A DNA stretch of 64,000 nt from Halocaridina rubra (lineage: Eukaryota; Arthropoda; Malacostraca; Decapoda; Atyidae): assembly GCA_037179515.1 (NCBI GenBank), contig JAXCGZ010003832.1, positions 1-64,000 on the forward strand, given 5' to 3'. Under the pieces are notes generated by a model. It saw only the letters and a program-made list of their open reading frames with translations, had not been told where the DNA came from and searched no databases. How positions within the stretch are numbered: position 1 is the stretch's first letter; every line of letters begins with the position of its first letter. Both the position numbers and the translations under genes were made by a program. Shown one piece after another: positions 38,424 to 51,142 of this stretch.

Positions 38424-39205
38424 GTGCCTAAATGTATCATAGATGACATTTCATATTTAACTTGACATAACAGTAAGGGTGTTTTAAGTGTTATCCTTTT
38501 TTTTTTTTTTTTTGTAAATCAGGTATTTAAGTGGGGACTGTGGTAGCATAGTGATGTGGGGCATTGGGATGGGCATCCAGCCTTAATTCCCTAGCGCTTT
38601 TTGTCTGAGCATGGGGATCAATAGTGACAAATAAAGTGGCAGACGACATGCATAATAATTAATCTAATTAGGTGCTTTAAGATGCTTTATTTCAAGCTCA
38701 TTTTTTTTTAGAATTTACCTGTTTCATATATTGAGTTGCTCATTAATTATTGTACAAATGCATTGCAACATCGATCAGATGCAGTGAAACACTTTCAAAA
38801 TGTATTATAACATTGAACAGATGCAGCAGATTTGCGCATGCAGTTGTAAATCCAAGCATACTTTCCTCTTGAAATGTCCTTTTAGATCCACTCCATTTTG
38901 AAGTTCAGTTCATTTAATGAATTGCATCAAGATTTGGCAGAGATTTATAGGTAATCCATTGCGAATGTCCTAATGTAGGACTACTGTTCATTATTATGTT
39001 CTGTATACTCATGCTAATATGATTATTTTCACTGAATCTTGTGATTATGAACAGGAATGCTTTTTTGCAATTGGAATGTTTTAATGGATTATTTATATTT
39101 ATGATTATGCCTTAGCAGTTAAAGGGATTATATAGGAATAACATCAGAGAGGACTGTATAATTTACGCAAGTCACAAAACACCATACCTCATATATCCTC
39201 TGGGG
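37840..39205. other. Intronic region, mostly unrecognised
   Basis: Holds a (CT)n run (38395-38423), a shortened family 1 SINE on the plus strand (38533-38643: gggactgtggtagcatagtg, gcatccagccttaattccc) and otherwise AT-rich sequence with no exon seen. Confidence 0.6.
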
Positions 39206-39209
39206 AGAT

Positions 39210-39835
39210 TTTTTTTTTTTTTTTTTTTAAGAGTGTGACACCGGGATAGGCAGAAACTGCCCTCATCAACAAAGGCCCGGGCACGAGAAAATACCAAGAC
39301 GAAGGAAAAGAAAAAGTTAAGGGCAAGGCAGAGATGAGGTAATGTCACACAAAGGAAAACGACAGACAGAAAAAACAGTCAAAGTAAAGAGGACCCAGAG
39401 ATATGGAGGACTAGGCTCTGAGATGACGATAGATCTGCTTTTTGAAGGATGAAAGGTCATAAGAATTAGGAAAGACAGAAGGAGGAAGAGAGTTCCAGAG
39501 TCTGGAGGTAGATGGGAAGAAGCAGTCGCTGCACCGACCAATCCGCGAGCTACAAATCTCCACACACTACCTGTGAGATGAGGCCGCTTGGCGAGTGTTA
39601 CGCGGCCTCGGCAGTGGAGGAGGGATGCAACTCGCCAACTCATCAGAGCAGCGATGGAAGTAGTAGCGATAGAAAAGCGAAAGGGAAGATACCTTACGGC
39701 GAAGAGAGAGAGAATCCAGGTTAGAAGTAAGAGAAGGATCATTAATGAGTCTGACTGCCTTAGATTGAACCCTATCAAGAAGATAAGTAAAGGAAGAAGC
39801 ACCCCAGATGTGTGAGCTGTCTCTATACACTCTTC
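39210..39835 (-). mobile_element. 3' fragment of the 32.4-kb LINE family, minus strand
   Basis: Begins with a T run (poly(A) tail in reverse) and reads in reverse the same C-terminal segments as 34190-34660 (SLFYRYYFHRCSDELASCIP, IWGASSFTYLLDR). Interrupted by frameshifts. About 600 bp, strongly 5'-truncated. Confidence 0.88.
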
Positions 39836-40162
39836 AGTGAGTATATTTGATGCATGGAGTTTCTAGACTTGTCTAAATAATGCAGTCCTCTGTGATCCTA
39901 TTCCCATATAATAAGTATCCAAAAATATTCATTCTTTATCAGAGGAAATATCGTACGGCTGGGATTAATAGCCGTTATACAACTATATTCACTCGTACAA
40001 GCATAGCCTTAATATCAAGTGTTGCAGGAATGTCATAATTATACGATTTCAAAGTTTCATAGTATTGAAAATACTTTTAATAGAGCTACCATTTTCCTGC
40101 TAGATGGTGAGATTAGACTTCTTGTCTTAATTTCATTATGCATGCTGTTTTATTCATTTGTG

Positions 40163-40345
40163 GCTACCATGGGTGAGTGGTAACGCTTGCGACTGATTCA
40201 CCGTGCTGTGGGTTTGAAGCACTCCACGACGTTCTCTCAGGATAACAATCGAACTTTTGATAACCAAAGTACTTCGCAAGAAGGCACCATCCTAGCCCTT
40301 AGTAGAAAAGGGAGTCTGTGACTCAAAACCGATCACCTACTGTTT
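40163..40345 (+). repeat. SINE family 3, plus strand
   Basis: Head ccatgggtgagtggtaacgc, body ctctcaggataacaatcgaa, end gcccttagtagaaaagggag. Confidence 0.8.
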
Positions 40346-40734
40346 TATTCATTTCTGTGTAATGGCTCATATAATAATTTCCTATATTTCCAGAGTATTT
40401 ATGCTTTCCTTTTTGTCTAGGCCTGTTTTCTTTTACCTTGTAGTCTAAGCTTCTTGAAATTTCTAAATCACAGCTGTTTATTCATGTATATTTACATTGG
40501 TTTGGAGTCAGCAAAGAACAGAAAGACTATAATTAAGTGTATTGTATGTTATAATAAGATCTGAAGGATTGTGGTTGTAGAAATTTCTGTGTAATAAATA
40601 AATAACCGATTTATTGTTGCTTTTTTATCATTTTTATCTGTAAAATGTAGAAAATATATAAACTGACCGAACATTCCCTTTTATTTATTGAAAGCCAATA
40701 TTTCTTTTGATATTGTTGTAGTATTTACTTTTAC

Positions 40735-40870
40735 CCTGTGGTTAACCCAAAAGGGGGAATTATCCCCAAGGAGCCAAGTGGAGCGGTCAATATTAGCTTC
40801 TGGTGAATGTGTACTTTGACTCGGCCAACCTCCATACAAGGGGGATTGTTTCTATTGTATATGTATGTAT
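40735..40870 (+). repeat. Family 4 interspersed repeat
   Basis: Contains ccccaaggagccaagtggag and gtactttgactcggccaacc, ending acaagggggattgtttc and gtatatgtatgtatg. Confidence 0.75.
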
Positions 40871-41001
40871 GATTTTAATTCAATGATAATGGTGTACAGG
40901 TATTTGTCTTGTATATTGTAACTGTTAGTGCCATTTGGACAGTGGCACATTGCCCTACTGTTACAATTGTTTTGCTAATAGAAAGCATCGTTCCCTCACA
41001 G

Positions 41002-41310
41002 GGTGTGCAACAGTCACGGCTCGAAGAGAGAACAACGTTGAATCGCATCCTCAAGATTTACCATTGCCACTTTTGCGAATATTCAACAAAGAACCGAACA
41101 CACCTCAAGCACCACATATTGATTCACACTGGAGAGAAACCTTACGCTTGTTCTTACTGTCCAGCGTCCTTTTCGTTTAAGGGGAGTATGAAGAGACACG
41201 AACGGACTCACACTGGCCTGAAACCATATACTTGTCATTTATGTCCCTATCGCACTATACAAAGTAACTCCCTTCTCTTTCACATGAAGAAGCACGAAAA
41301 TATTTCATAA
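41002..41310 (+). CDS. Z10: alternative terminal exon, three C2H2 fingers
   Basis: After cgttccctcacag (ending 41001) the exon reads [20 protein letters not shown] and three fingers, stopping at TAA after 103 codons. Contact helices are NRTHLKH, FKGSMKR and QSNSLLF. Linkers are HTGEKPY and HTGLKPY, the second with Leu for Glu/Lys. The open frame continues upstream of the AG, but that part is intronic in character. No sister copy was found. A 409-bp TA array starts about 85 bp after the stop, so the 3' UTR of this isoform would have to end early or run through the array. Confidence 0.92.
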   Translation, partial: GVQQSRLEERTTLNRILKIYHCHFCEYSTKNRTHLKHHILIHTGEKPYACSYCPASFSFKGSMKRHERTHTGLKPYTCHLCPYRTIQSNSLLFHMKKHENIS

Positions 41311-41391
41311 TGTAAAATGGTTGAAATGCACGCCCTTCTCTTCTATATTAAAGAGAAAAGGATTTTTTTCCTTATAGTGTAAATTGCTTTT

Positions 41392-41808
<417 letters not shown>

Positions 41809-42092
41809 TATATAGTGTTACAGGCGTCAAATATTAAGATAATAAAATTTACACAGGAAAGTTTAGCACAGTCTAATTTCGGTGTTGTTAAATGTTTAAC
41901 TGCAACTGAGTTAGGGTTCTTGTGTATGTTCAGGAGACAGATGTTGCAGAATCTAAGGGACGAAGTAAAAGAAACTACCCAGTATGCATTCAAGTCTAAT
42001 GAAAAGCAATGATGTGCATTTTACATATTGTTTGGAGTTGACTGTTCAGACCTGATTTACCTTTTGCTTATCTTTTATTTTGATGTGAATGG

Positions 42093-42282
42093 TTTTACAT
42101 CACAGACTCCCTTTTCTACTAAGGGCTAGGATGGTACCCTCTTGTGAAGAACTTTGGTTTTGGCAGGTGTGATTGTTACCCTGAGTGAATGCCCTTTCTA
42201 ACCTCAGACTGTGGCAGGCTGCAAACCCTCAACCTAACGACTCAAGGTCGTGAGCGGTACCACTTGCCGTCTTTACCATGAT
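42093..42282 (-). repeat. SINE family 3, minus strand
   Basis: Reverse body cacagactcccttttctact, aagggctaggatggtaccct; reversed head gtgagcggtaccacttgccg. Confidence 0.82.
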
Positions 42283-42284
42283 TG

Positions 42285-42985
42285 TCATGATTGAAAATCC
42301 ATACACCATTCCTTGGCTTTGATATTTATTTTTTTAAAGACGTGTGTCTAGTTGCTTTGAATGTAAGAAATAATTCTATCATATAAAACTTGCCTATTTA
42401 ATGTGATTTATCAGAGCTCTGCACTTCAGAGGTAGTATTTCAGTCGATACTCGTATTTAGCTGTAAAATAAACAAATATAAATCTGTTGCTCTTGTTATA
42501 CAGTACAGTACAGCAAATTTATCTCTATAGCTCAGATGGTAGTATTTTCATAATTATTTTGGAAAATGGAAGTGCGAGTTAGATTATTGTATGATATAAC
42601 TGCATCCATTTTTGGTATAGTCTGTGAAATGCATTTTTACATTTATATATGTCCCGTGCACAGTAAAGTGTGAAATATATTGGAGAGTTTTCAATTGTGA
42701 ATACTTTAAGAGTATATTGCCACTGTAAATATCAATACTTGTTTTGATGCATGTTATGTTTTACCCAAAATTGTTTTTTTTTTTCAAATTGTATACAGGG
42801 GGTATTTGAATATTACTATGTTGATGATATACTGAATAAAAGTTAAAAATATCAAGGTGACTGTTTCATTGCACTTCCATATTAATTAAAAAATTGAAGA
42901 AATTATGTCATTCTGTCGTGCACAAAATTTGACTTGCACTTATTGTCTATTACGTTATTGTCACTGTTGAGTGCATGTATGATTT
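42285..42985. other. Intronic region without recognisable features
   Basis: AT-rich sequence before Z11; no repeat family or exon recognised. Confidence 0.6.
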
Positions 42986-43007
42986 ATACATGACATTCCC
43001 TTTACAG

Positions 43008-43409
43008 ATGCTGCACATGGACACGAAAGCACCGAGTTTCAGAACCAATTTCGTAAAGAGTCATCAGTGTCAGTATTGCATGTATTCAACAACTGTCAAG
43101 ACGAATCTTTTAAATCACCTCAACATTCACACGGGAGAAAAGCCGTACAAGTGTTCCCTCTGTCCATTGGCGTTCTCCCAGAAAGGGAATCTCAAAGCGC
43201 ATTTGCTGTGTCATACCGGAGAGAAACCCTTCGTCTGTCGGTATTGTAAAGTGTCGTTTGCTAAAAAGGGAAATCTCAAGACTCATGTGCAGTGTTGTCA
43301 CACTGGGAATAAGCCGTTTAACTGTTCCTTGTGTTCTTATAAAGCCACTAGGAAGGACTATCTTATAAATCACCACAGGAAGGAACACGGTGGTGGGAGT
43401 GCGTGTTAA
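43008..43409 (+). CDS. Z11: alternative terminal exon, four C2H2 fingers (largest of the array)
   Basis: The exon begins with ATG after atgacattccctttacag (ending 43007) and encodes 133 residues, MLHMDTKAPSFRTNFVKSH, then four fingers. Contact helices are VKTNLLN, QKGNLKA, KKGNLKT and RKDYLIN. Fingers 2 and 3 look like an internal duplication (both xKGNLKx). Finger 3 has His-x4-His (HVQCCH) and a TGNKPF linker. The fourth finger ends HHRKEHGGGSAC. Z12, Z13 and Z15 share its finger 1 and the QKGNLK finger, which groups them as a clade. A minisatellite of 70-80 bp units begins within 150 bp downstream. Confidence 0.94.
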   Translation: MLHMDTKAPSFRTNFVKSHQCQYCMYSTTVKTNLLNHLNIHTGEKPYKCSLCPLAFSQKGNLKAHLLCHTGEKPFVCRYCKVSFAKKGNLKTHVQCCHTGNKPFNCSLCSYKATRKDYLINHHRKEHGGGSAC

Positions 43410-43499
43410 GTAAGCAGTTGTGGAGACTTTTCATTTCATTTGTTTGATATTGTCTGTTAGGTTGAGAGAGGCTTTTGGTCATCTTAGGTAGTTCACTAC

Positions 43500-44450
43500 T
43501 GCATAGATTCCTTCAAGGTTGAAGGTCTAATGATTGGCAGAGGCAAGAGACAGCGATAGCACAACATACCAATTTTATGCCTACCATAAAGGCTGGGCCC
43601 AAGCCCCCTCTCCAGTCATGTGTACCCAGTGGTCTCCATAGGTATAATTTGAAAAAGGTTCCTGGAACTCTATAGTGACTCGATACCACACGTGCTCTTA
43701 AAAAGAGCTCATGATTTACACATGTGAAAGTACATAGACCACTCAAGTGAAATTTGGTAGAGGTTCCTGGTGAGATTAAGTGGTTTGATACTGGTACTGT
43801 CTTGTGATTTGATACCACAAGCACCCCTAAGATGTAGTCTTAAAAGGGCTTCATGACTTACAGTGGTGTTAAGTACATCAACCATTCAAATGAAGTTAGG
43901 AAAAGGCTCCTGGTGAAATTTAGTGGTTATATACTATATAGACCCCTTTTGTGTCGTCCATGAGATGCATATTGTAATTAGATACCTCAGAGATCCCTTA
44001 GGTGTACTTTGAATAGACTTCTTGTGGTATTTAATTATTTCATTCTACACAGGCTTCTCAGTTATAGTGTAAGAATGGCGTTTGATGACAATGGATTGAT
44101 ACTACACAGACCCCTCATATGTAGTCAGAAAGATTCTGCTGGAGACATTTGATTTGAGGCCAAGCAGATACCTCAGGTATAGTTTGAAAGAGGCTCATAT
44201 GGACTAAAATTGTAGTCTTAATACCACAGAAGAACTCTCGGTTGTTTGAAGTTCTTCTGGTGAGGTAAAAGGGTTTGATATATCAGACCCCTTAGGTGTA
44301 ACTTGAGTCTCTTGGTGGGATGAAATTGTTTGAGACCACAGGGACTCCTCAGGTGAGGGTAGAAGAGCCTGCTGGTGAGTTTATGTGATTAGATAATGTC
44401 CTCAGATGTAGTTTGAAAGATAGACTTTGTTAGATTAAGTAGTTTGAGAC
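43500..44450. repeat. Minisatellite after Z11, units of about 70-80 bp
   Basis: Units share tggtttgataccacacagac, ccctcaggtgtagtttgaaa and gaggcttctggtgagatt. Twelve or so diverged copies. Confidence 0.85.
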
Positions 44451-44861
44451 TAAAATAAGCCACAAAAACACTAGGTTGTATGATGATACAATTGCACCTT
44501 AGCTATTCCAAGATAAGGTTGAGTTACATTTGGATCTCAATTATATTAATATTCCTCTGTTTCAGTTTGGTCCAGTGTGAAATAGTGATTTACAGATGTT
44601 CTGTAATTCAGGAAAGAAAGTGATTTAGAATAGTAAAATTATTGTTGTGTCTTGCTTTTTTTTTTTTACTTATGTGTCTTTCCTTTTCCTGCCAGTGGTT
44701 TATTTGGCTATAGCCAAAGGAAATCAGTTGCACATTAAAAAACTTGAAATTCAGTATATGATTATTAGTTTTTGTAGAGTTATAAAAAGTACTATTGTTC
44801 TTTACAGACAGGTGTAATTAATTCTTGAACTATATTGCTATTTTTTGCTGATTTATGTATC

Positions 44862-45012
44862 ACTTTTATCCCCGATTATGAGGGTAGATACAGACAGGTT
44901 GGAGCTGAGGAATTAAGGCTGGATGTTCTTTCTAATGCCTCACAGTGGCCTCGAACAACGGTTTGTCGCTTCCTGAGTCGAGTGCTCCAACCACTGCCGC
45001 AGTATTATCCTA
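44862..45012 (-). repeat. SINE family 1, minus strand
   Basis: Contains gatacagacaggttggagct, gaggaattaaggctggatg and reversed head gagtgctccaaccactgccg. Confidence 0.8.
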
Positions 45013-45364
45013 CTTCTGCGTGGGGTTGATATTTCTGACAGCTCTCCTCCACTTAGTATGGTCATAAACGACATCTGACAGCTGCTTCTTCATCAGCTGT
45101 ATGAAGATGTCGTATATAACCAATGCTGCAGTGTTATAGATTATAAATGCCATGTCTTATTCACACGTATATCTGAATCATGAGTTTATTTTATTCATTT
45201 ACCACTAGAAATAAAATTGCTAGTCATTTCATGTGTGTAATTTACTTTGCATTGTGGTTTCCTTTTTAAAATCTCTATTGCTTTAAGATGTGCTCTTAGA
45301 TTATTTATTGTGATCATTTGTATGAAATAGTGTTTGAAATCAACCTTATTGTTTTTTCTTATGA

Positions 45365-45445
45365 GTGTTACACCAAGATGGGCAAAGAATATTGCTCTCA
45401 TTGGACCCGACACCAAGAAAACAAATGGGAAAGAAAGCAAAGAGA
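45365..45445 (-). mobile_element. Short 3' tip of the 32.4-kb LINE family, minus strand
   Basis: agtgttacaccaagatgggc and the following bases match the reversed tail of the LINE copy at 39232 (agtgtgacaccgggatagg). Confidence 0.55.
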
Positions 45446-45794
45446 AATGGGGCTGGGGAGTGGTGTGAACTTGTCAGATAGGAATGATAAGAAATGTGTA
45501 ACGAATACTCTATAATATTTAAGTCGTTAAAACCTTCAGTAATTTACTGATCCATTCAATTTACTTAAGGAATATACATAGTGCTTTCAAAGTAATTTTG
45601 TTTCAAACTCGGAATCGTTTACCCTTACCGACCATGCACACGCTGTCTGTCATCTGTTCTGAGGCAAGGAAAAGGGACTTAGGGATGCGAGGATTGACAG
45701 CTCTTCACATCCCTATTCCTTTATGTTGACACTAGTTACACATAGATGAAGCAGTGGGGATAAACCAATTGCGACTGTTGAACCTCACTTTATA

Positions 45795-46121
<327 letters not shown>

Positions 46122-46249
46122 AATAACATGTAGACAATATTTCAAGGGCTTTACCAAATGGCCGGTTATCATGGCACGGAACATAAGGTTGGTTTTCTTT
46201 CTCCCCATCACCAGGTGTAAGGAGTCCCAGAGCCGATGTGGACAGTAAG

Positions 46250-46462
46250 CCTGCTGGCTAGTACAGTGGTAACGCGCTGGCTTCGCATTCACGAGGTCGA
46301 AAGATCGGTTCCCGTCCAAGACCGAGAGTTTAAGCTGTTTACTGACAGGAACTGCTGTGGTTGGACACCACAGTGGGGGGTTGGGGCTTGCCCCGGCTGA
46401 CGAATACCCATTGTATTGAAATGGAAATAAAGATTGTTTGTTTGTTTTGTTTGTTTGTTTGA
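46250..46462 (+). repeat. SINE family 2, plus strand
   Basis: Head ggctagtacagtggtaacgc, ctggcttcgcattcacgagg; body tttaagctgtttactgacag and ggggttggggcttgcccc; tail of TTTG/TTTGT repeats. Confidence 0.87.
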
Positions 46463-46897
46463 CAGAACTTGCTGTTATGCAATATCCTAGTTTAAAGAAA
46501 AAAATATCCACATAATGTGTGCATAAAATGATAGAACTTTCCCAGTTATATAAAAATATCTACAGTGTGTTCATGAAAAAGTTGTACATGTGTTCATTGC
46601 AGGTGAAAATGTACATGAAAATCTTCTTATATGTTCTTTTTATTTGTTTACACTGTAGGGAAGCATACTGTTTATCAATTCTTTCATAAATGGAATCATT
46701 CCAATTCATTATAATTTTACAACTTGATCGTCCTCCAGTTTGTTTCGTTGTTGTGGCCCTCTACAATATACAATATTTTCCATGTATTGTATTTTAGTAA
46801 AAACTTCCCTACAGGTGGTGGTGATAAGGTATTAGGATTTTTGTTTACAATGCCAAGAATCATGAATGTAGTTCATAAACACTATATTACTTTACAG

Positions 46898-47212
46898 GGA
46901 TTGTCTCCCTCAGAAACGGTTCCGATGAGTGTTGGAAGTGATGGCTTAAAGACTTTTCACTGTCGATTTTGTCCCTACACGTCTGCTGTGAAGACGAACG
47001 TTCGCAGCCACCTCAAGACTCACACGGGAGAGAAACCTTTTCTCTGTCCATATTGCCCTTCGTCGTTTGCTCAAAAAGGAAATCTGAAGGTTCATTTGCG
47101 AGCCCATGTGGGAGATAGACCGTTTGTGTGTTCAGAGTGCCCTTACAAAGCAGTTAGGAAAGAACATATGATAAAACACCAATATAAGAAGCATGGTCGT
47201 TCTTACGAGTGA
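46898..47212 (+). CDS. Z12: alternative terminal exon, three C2H2 fingers
   Basis: After atattactttacag (ending 46897) the exon reads GLSPSETVPMSVGSDGLKTF and three fingers, with TGA after 105 codons. Contact helices are VKTNVRS, QKGNLKV and RKEHMIK. The second linker is HVGDRPF instead of HTGEKPF. It forms a tandem pair with Z13, 1.67 kb downstream: same length, same SETV/TETV opening and same GRSYE/GRPFE end. AATAAA at 47411 lies about 200 bp after the stop and is repeated in the same context after Z13, suggesting a copied polyadenylation site. Confidence 0.94.
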   Translation, partial: GLSPSETVPMSVGSDGLKTFHCRFCPYTSAVKTNVRSHLKTHTGEKPFLCPYCPSSFAQKGNLKVHLRAHVGDRPFVCSECPYKAVRKEHMIKHQYKKHGRSYE

Positions 47213-47410
47213 GTTCGTCTGGGAAATATAATTTTGATTAGCAGATGTCACAACATAAAGTACTATTCAAAGTTGTTACTTGCTTCATTGTATAATTGAA
47301 TCATTTTCATATAGCATGTATGGTTCCTAATGTACTATCTTTCAGAGATATTTTCTTTGTCAAGAAACGAGTGGAAGTACATGTTCTCTTCTTCTAGGAT
47401 ATTTGGAACA

Positions 47411-47416
47411 AATAAA
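47411..47416 (+). terminator. Candidate polyadenylation signal for Z12
   Basis: AATAAA in the context gaacaaataaagaactg, 199 bp after the Z12 stop, duplicated after Z13 (49197) and at 55671. Confidence 0.5.
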
Positions 47417-47714
47417 GAACTGCCTACGGAATTGTGTTTTATATATTACTTATTATTATTTTTTTTTACTTTTTATGCACGGAAATTGTTGTGCATTTAA
47501 GTCCAAATCATGATGTGTATAAGATCTTTGAAGATATAATTGCTAGGGTACCACTACTAATTTTGTTTGTTCCAAATTTATTAGTTATGCCTAAGAACAT
47601 ATTTATTAATTATAACAAGGAAACAATATATTGAAAAAAAAAGTGTCCATATTTTCATGAAGCACTAATAATTTCTTTTGTTGTATAGTATGCACCATTA
47701 AATATTTACCTTAT

Positions 47715-48426
47715 ACAGGGAGTCTCTTGACTTACAGTGCGCTCGACTAATGACGACCCAAAACGACAACCTCAACTGGGACCGGGAATATTTATTGATT
47801 TTCTTCCCTTAACGACAACATAGATGGGTAAATTAGAAATACATAATGCAATGCTGTGTTAAATAATGATAATGCACTACAATGTGTTGATAATTAAAAT
47901 AATAATTTGTGCGTGTTTGTGAAAGAGAGAGAGAGAAATGTTTCCATTTATGTTTCACAGCCTTGTATGACCAGCCAATATGTATTTAATGTAGTTTTGG
48001 AGATAATAATAAATAATAATACTGTACAGGGTCTTTATAGTAATATTACAGTACAGTTACTGTTAATCATGAAATAAAGTCTCCATGAGTGAAAGAGAGA
48101 AAAAGAAATATGGAGAACTAAGGAATGAAGACTTGGGTAACTTGTACAGATTTTAACATTCTTCTATATTCTTCATTTTTCTAATAACTTTATTGCATTA
48201 TTTCTCAAAATGATTATACATAGGTTATAATAATACGAAAAGAATAAATGTGTGCTATAAAGGTTTAGAAAAAAAATATACCTACAAGATGATATACTGT
48301 GTGTGTTTACCATACCACAGTTCCGATTTACCATTTTCCAATTGATTTAATTATCTGACTTACAACCGATCCATCTTATGACCAGTCTGTTGGAACCAAA
48401 CCAAGTCGTAAGTATGAGACCACCTG
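47715..48426. mobile_element. Tigger-like nonautonomous element between Z12 and Z13
   Basis: Left end cagggagtctcttgacttac preceded by TA; right end, reversed, caggtggtctcatacttacg. Internal sequence has (AAT) and (GA) runs and no coding frame. Confidence 0.72.
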
Positions 48427-48568
48427 TGCTGTATTTTAGCTAAATAAATCGTCTTTACAGGTGGTGATGATAGGTGTCAGTTTGTTTGTTTACAGTACTA
48501 AGAATATTTACACTTTACCTGTGCTGTGCTTCAATAATGTAGTTCATAAATTATATATTCCTTTACAG

Positions 48569-48883
48569 GGATCGCCTCCCACAGAAACAGTTCGAGTGAG
48601 TATCAGAAGTGACGGCATAAAGACTTTCCACTGTCTATTTTGTTCCTATACATCCGTGGTGAAGACAAATGTACTGAACCACCTCAAGACCCATACAGGA
48701 GAGAAACCGTTTCACTGCCCATATTGCCCCTCTGCATTTGCTCAGAAAGGAAATCTAAAGGTTCATATGCAAGCTCACACAGGAGACAAGCCGTATGCTT
48801 GCTCGGAATGCCCCTACAAGTCAATAAGGAAAGAATATTTGATAAGCCACCAATTTAAGAAGCACGGTCGCCCTTTTGAGTGA
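48569..48883 (+). CDS. Z13: alternative terminal exon, three C2H2 fingers (sister of Z12)
   Basis: The exon follows tatattcctttacag (ending 48568), reads GSPPTETVRVSIRSDGIKTF and three fingers, and ends with TGA after 105 codons. Contact helices are VKTNVLN, QKGNLKV and RKEYLIS; linkers are HTGEKPF and HTGDKPY. Compared with Z12 the middle helix is identical and fingers 1 and 3 differ at a few helix positions, so the two isoforms may share a core site and differ at its ends. AATAAA at 49197 is in the same context as after Z12. A Tigger-like element (47715-48426) sits between the two and is absent around Z12. Confidence 0.94.
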   Translation, partial: GSPPTETVRVSIRSDGIKTFHCLFCSYTSVVKTNVLNHLKTHTGEKPFHCPYCPSAFAQKGNLKVHMQAHTGDKPYACSECPYKSIRKEYLISHQFKKHGRPFE

Positions 48884-48964
48884 ATGTATATTAGAGATGT
48901 TATCTTTATCTGCTGATGAAAAGATGTAATCTACTATTTCAAGTTATTATTCTCCTTGTGAACT

Positions 48965-49080
48965 TTAATCCTTTCAGCCTCTCCTTTATCATTCTCTTAT
49001 TGCTGCCTTGTCTGTATGCTTCTGATTTTTTTGATAAGGGCAATTTTCTAGCCTGTCCTGGTAACTCACTCAAAAAAAAT
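48965..49080 (+). mobile_element. 3' tip of the 32.4-kb LINE family, plus strand
   Basis: ttgataagggcaattttcta, gcctgtcctggtaactcact and an A run match the end of the copy at 34735-34785. Confidence 0.65.
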
Positions 49081-49196
49081 GATGATTTTTTCTTTGGTAT
49101 ATGTATACATCTTAACGTAATCCCTGTCTAGTAATTTCTTTGTCGAGAGCCAATGGAATTACTTGTAATACTCTTTTTAGGATATTTTTAACAAAG

Positions 49197-49202
49197 AATA
49201 AA
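49197..49202 (+). terminator. Candidate polyadenylation signal for Z13
   Basis: AATAAA in acaaagaataaagaattg, 314 bp after the Z13 stop; same context as at 47411. Confidence 0.5.
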
Positions 49203-49244
49203 GAATTGCATATAGAACTGTGTGTTTTATATATTACCTTTTTT

Positions 49245-49460
49245 GCATTAGCTGCATAAATACTTGATGTGGATTTAATTAAAAATTAATACCTATCTCA
49301 CAAACAATTAAAATATATCATGTTAACATGTAAAGTAACTTACCGTATTGGGAGTTGCCATTATTAAATTTTGGGTGTCAGAGAGTGGAAAAAAGAATAG
49401 ATCACTTGTGTATCAGCAGTTAAGGAAGGGGCACTTTAAGTTGTTAATCCCCTTTAACAA
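49245..49460. repeat. Duplicated block B (copy 1)
   Basis: Aligns with 56515-56720 upstream of Z15 (taacttaccgtattgggagt, ccattattaaattttgggt, gaggaaggggca-like). A segmental duplication rather than a mobile element. Confidence 0.8.
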
Positions 49461-50092
49461 CATTATGGCAGAAGTGGTACTATATTGGGCTGGTAATACT
49501 TTAACCGCAGGCCCAATCCTGGTCTGAGGTTGGACTAGCTTTCACTGCCTCATGTTGATACCAATTAATTTGGACAGTTAATTTGGGGGTTGATGATTTT
49601 CCGTAAGTCTACCTGGCTTTTCAACCATTACCTGGAGAGCACGGGGTCCATGTGATTGGAGAGGAGTCTTGGGCCTCTGGCTATATGGTAGGTACATAGT
49701 CGGAGTCCATGTTATCACTGTTCGTTGCCTGTGCCTATCATTAGAGACCATTGAACTTTTACCATGAATTTGATCCTCCATTTGCCCATAGATCCAGAAA
49801 AATGGATCACTAATTTGAATGTGTTTGAAGTAAGTCCTGGTCAAGAGTGAATTTTTATGTGCATTCCTCTTGAAGTAAGTTACTATTTTTATCATTAGTG
49901 TTACAATTAGTGTTTTTCTTACTAATTTGTTCATAATTGTTACTATTGGTTTTATTATTGCTTTTTTGATCAGTATTGCTGGTTGAGTCCAACTCCTTTA
50001 CTAGAGTAAATAAAGCTTGGTTAATATGCATACAGGATCTTAGAAGGGTAAATCTGATTGAGTTGAATAATGCTTCATTTTATGTCAAAATT

Positions 50093-50235
50093 ATTCTCCA
50101 TTCGAATTGAGGTGGACATGCACATATCTGACCTGAGGGATTATGGTTGGATGCCCTTCCTAAAGCCCTGCAGTGGGATTGAACCTATGTAGTTGCTTCC
50201 CAGCTCAAGCACTGTACCACTGAGCTACCGAGGCC
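50093..50235 (-). repeat. SINE family 1, minus strand
   Basis: Ends with a good reversed tRNA-like head (gtaccactgagctaccgagg); reversed B box gggattgaacct. Confidence 0.82.
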
Positions 50236-50689
50236 TAAAATGAAACTGATGAATAAACTGGGAAAAACGGAAGTGATACTAGCTGTAAAGGAGTTATTTT
50301 ATGAATCTGCGAGAACAGATATTTCGTAGATGGAATTAATTCCGTCTACAAATACATTTGTCATACTTTTGTACTGCATTGATATGTCTGATATGATAAG
50401 GTATACCTTTTATGTACTTAATAATCTTTAGGAATAATATTTATTTTAAGTATTCTGTACATTGGTGTTGAGGTCGAAAGACTGGATGTCATGTTTATAT
50501 AAAATTAAAGATGATATATCTGTTCGGGATTTGTGAGTAGGGAATTAAACACGTAAAAATCTAGATGGCCGGGGGGAAGAAGAATTAACTGCTGATAATA
50601 AGTTATTGGGTTTGTTTGCCTGTATCTTAGCCGGTGTCCTTTACTTAGCTTTCAAGCCATATAATGTCTACCGAGATGCACCGTGTTTG

Positions 50690-51142
50690 ACATTCTATTC
50701 ACAGGGTAAGGCTTAGAGAGAGTTAAATCCCGAGTGTTAATCAACTATATTTGACATTCTCTTTTCGGGTGAGACTCACTCAGAGTTACGCCCCGAGTGT
50801 TAACGAACTATATTTGACATTCTTTTTACAGGCTAGACTCATGGAGAGTTATGCTATGTGTGTTAATGAACTATATTTGACATTCTCTTTGCAGGCAAGA
50901 CTCACAGAGAGTTACGCCTCGAGCGTTCATGAACTATATTCGACATTCTCTTTACAGGTGAAACTCACGGAGAGTTATGTCCTGTGTATTAAAGAATTAT
51001 ATAACATTCTCTTTACAGGTCAGACTCACGGATTAACGCCCTAAGTGTTAATGAACTATATTTGATGTTTTCTTTACAGATAAGACTCACGGAGAGTTAT
51101 AACCCGAGTGTTAATAAATAATATTTGACATTCTCTTTACAG
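50690..51142 (+). repeat. 63-bp tandem repeat containing a 3' splice site
   Basis: Eight copies, the eighth being the true Z14 acceptor and first codons. The unit is tgaactatatttgacattct, ctttacag, then gtaagactcacggagagtta and cgccccgagtgttaa. The AG is kept in seven copies (ending 50704, 50831, 50894, 50957, 51018, 51079, 51142) and lost in the second (ttttcggg). Spacing is 63 bp for most and 61 bp for two, which breaks the frame before Z14. Confidence 0.95.

Noticed and set aside
50751..51044. A 97-residue repeat protein upstream of Z14
   Set aside because: It is the in-frame reading of the 63-bp acceptor repeat and ends before the fingers; no independent sign of coding.
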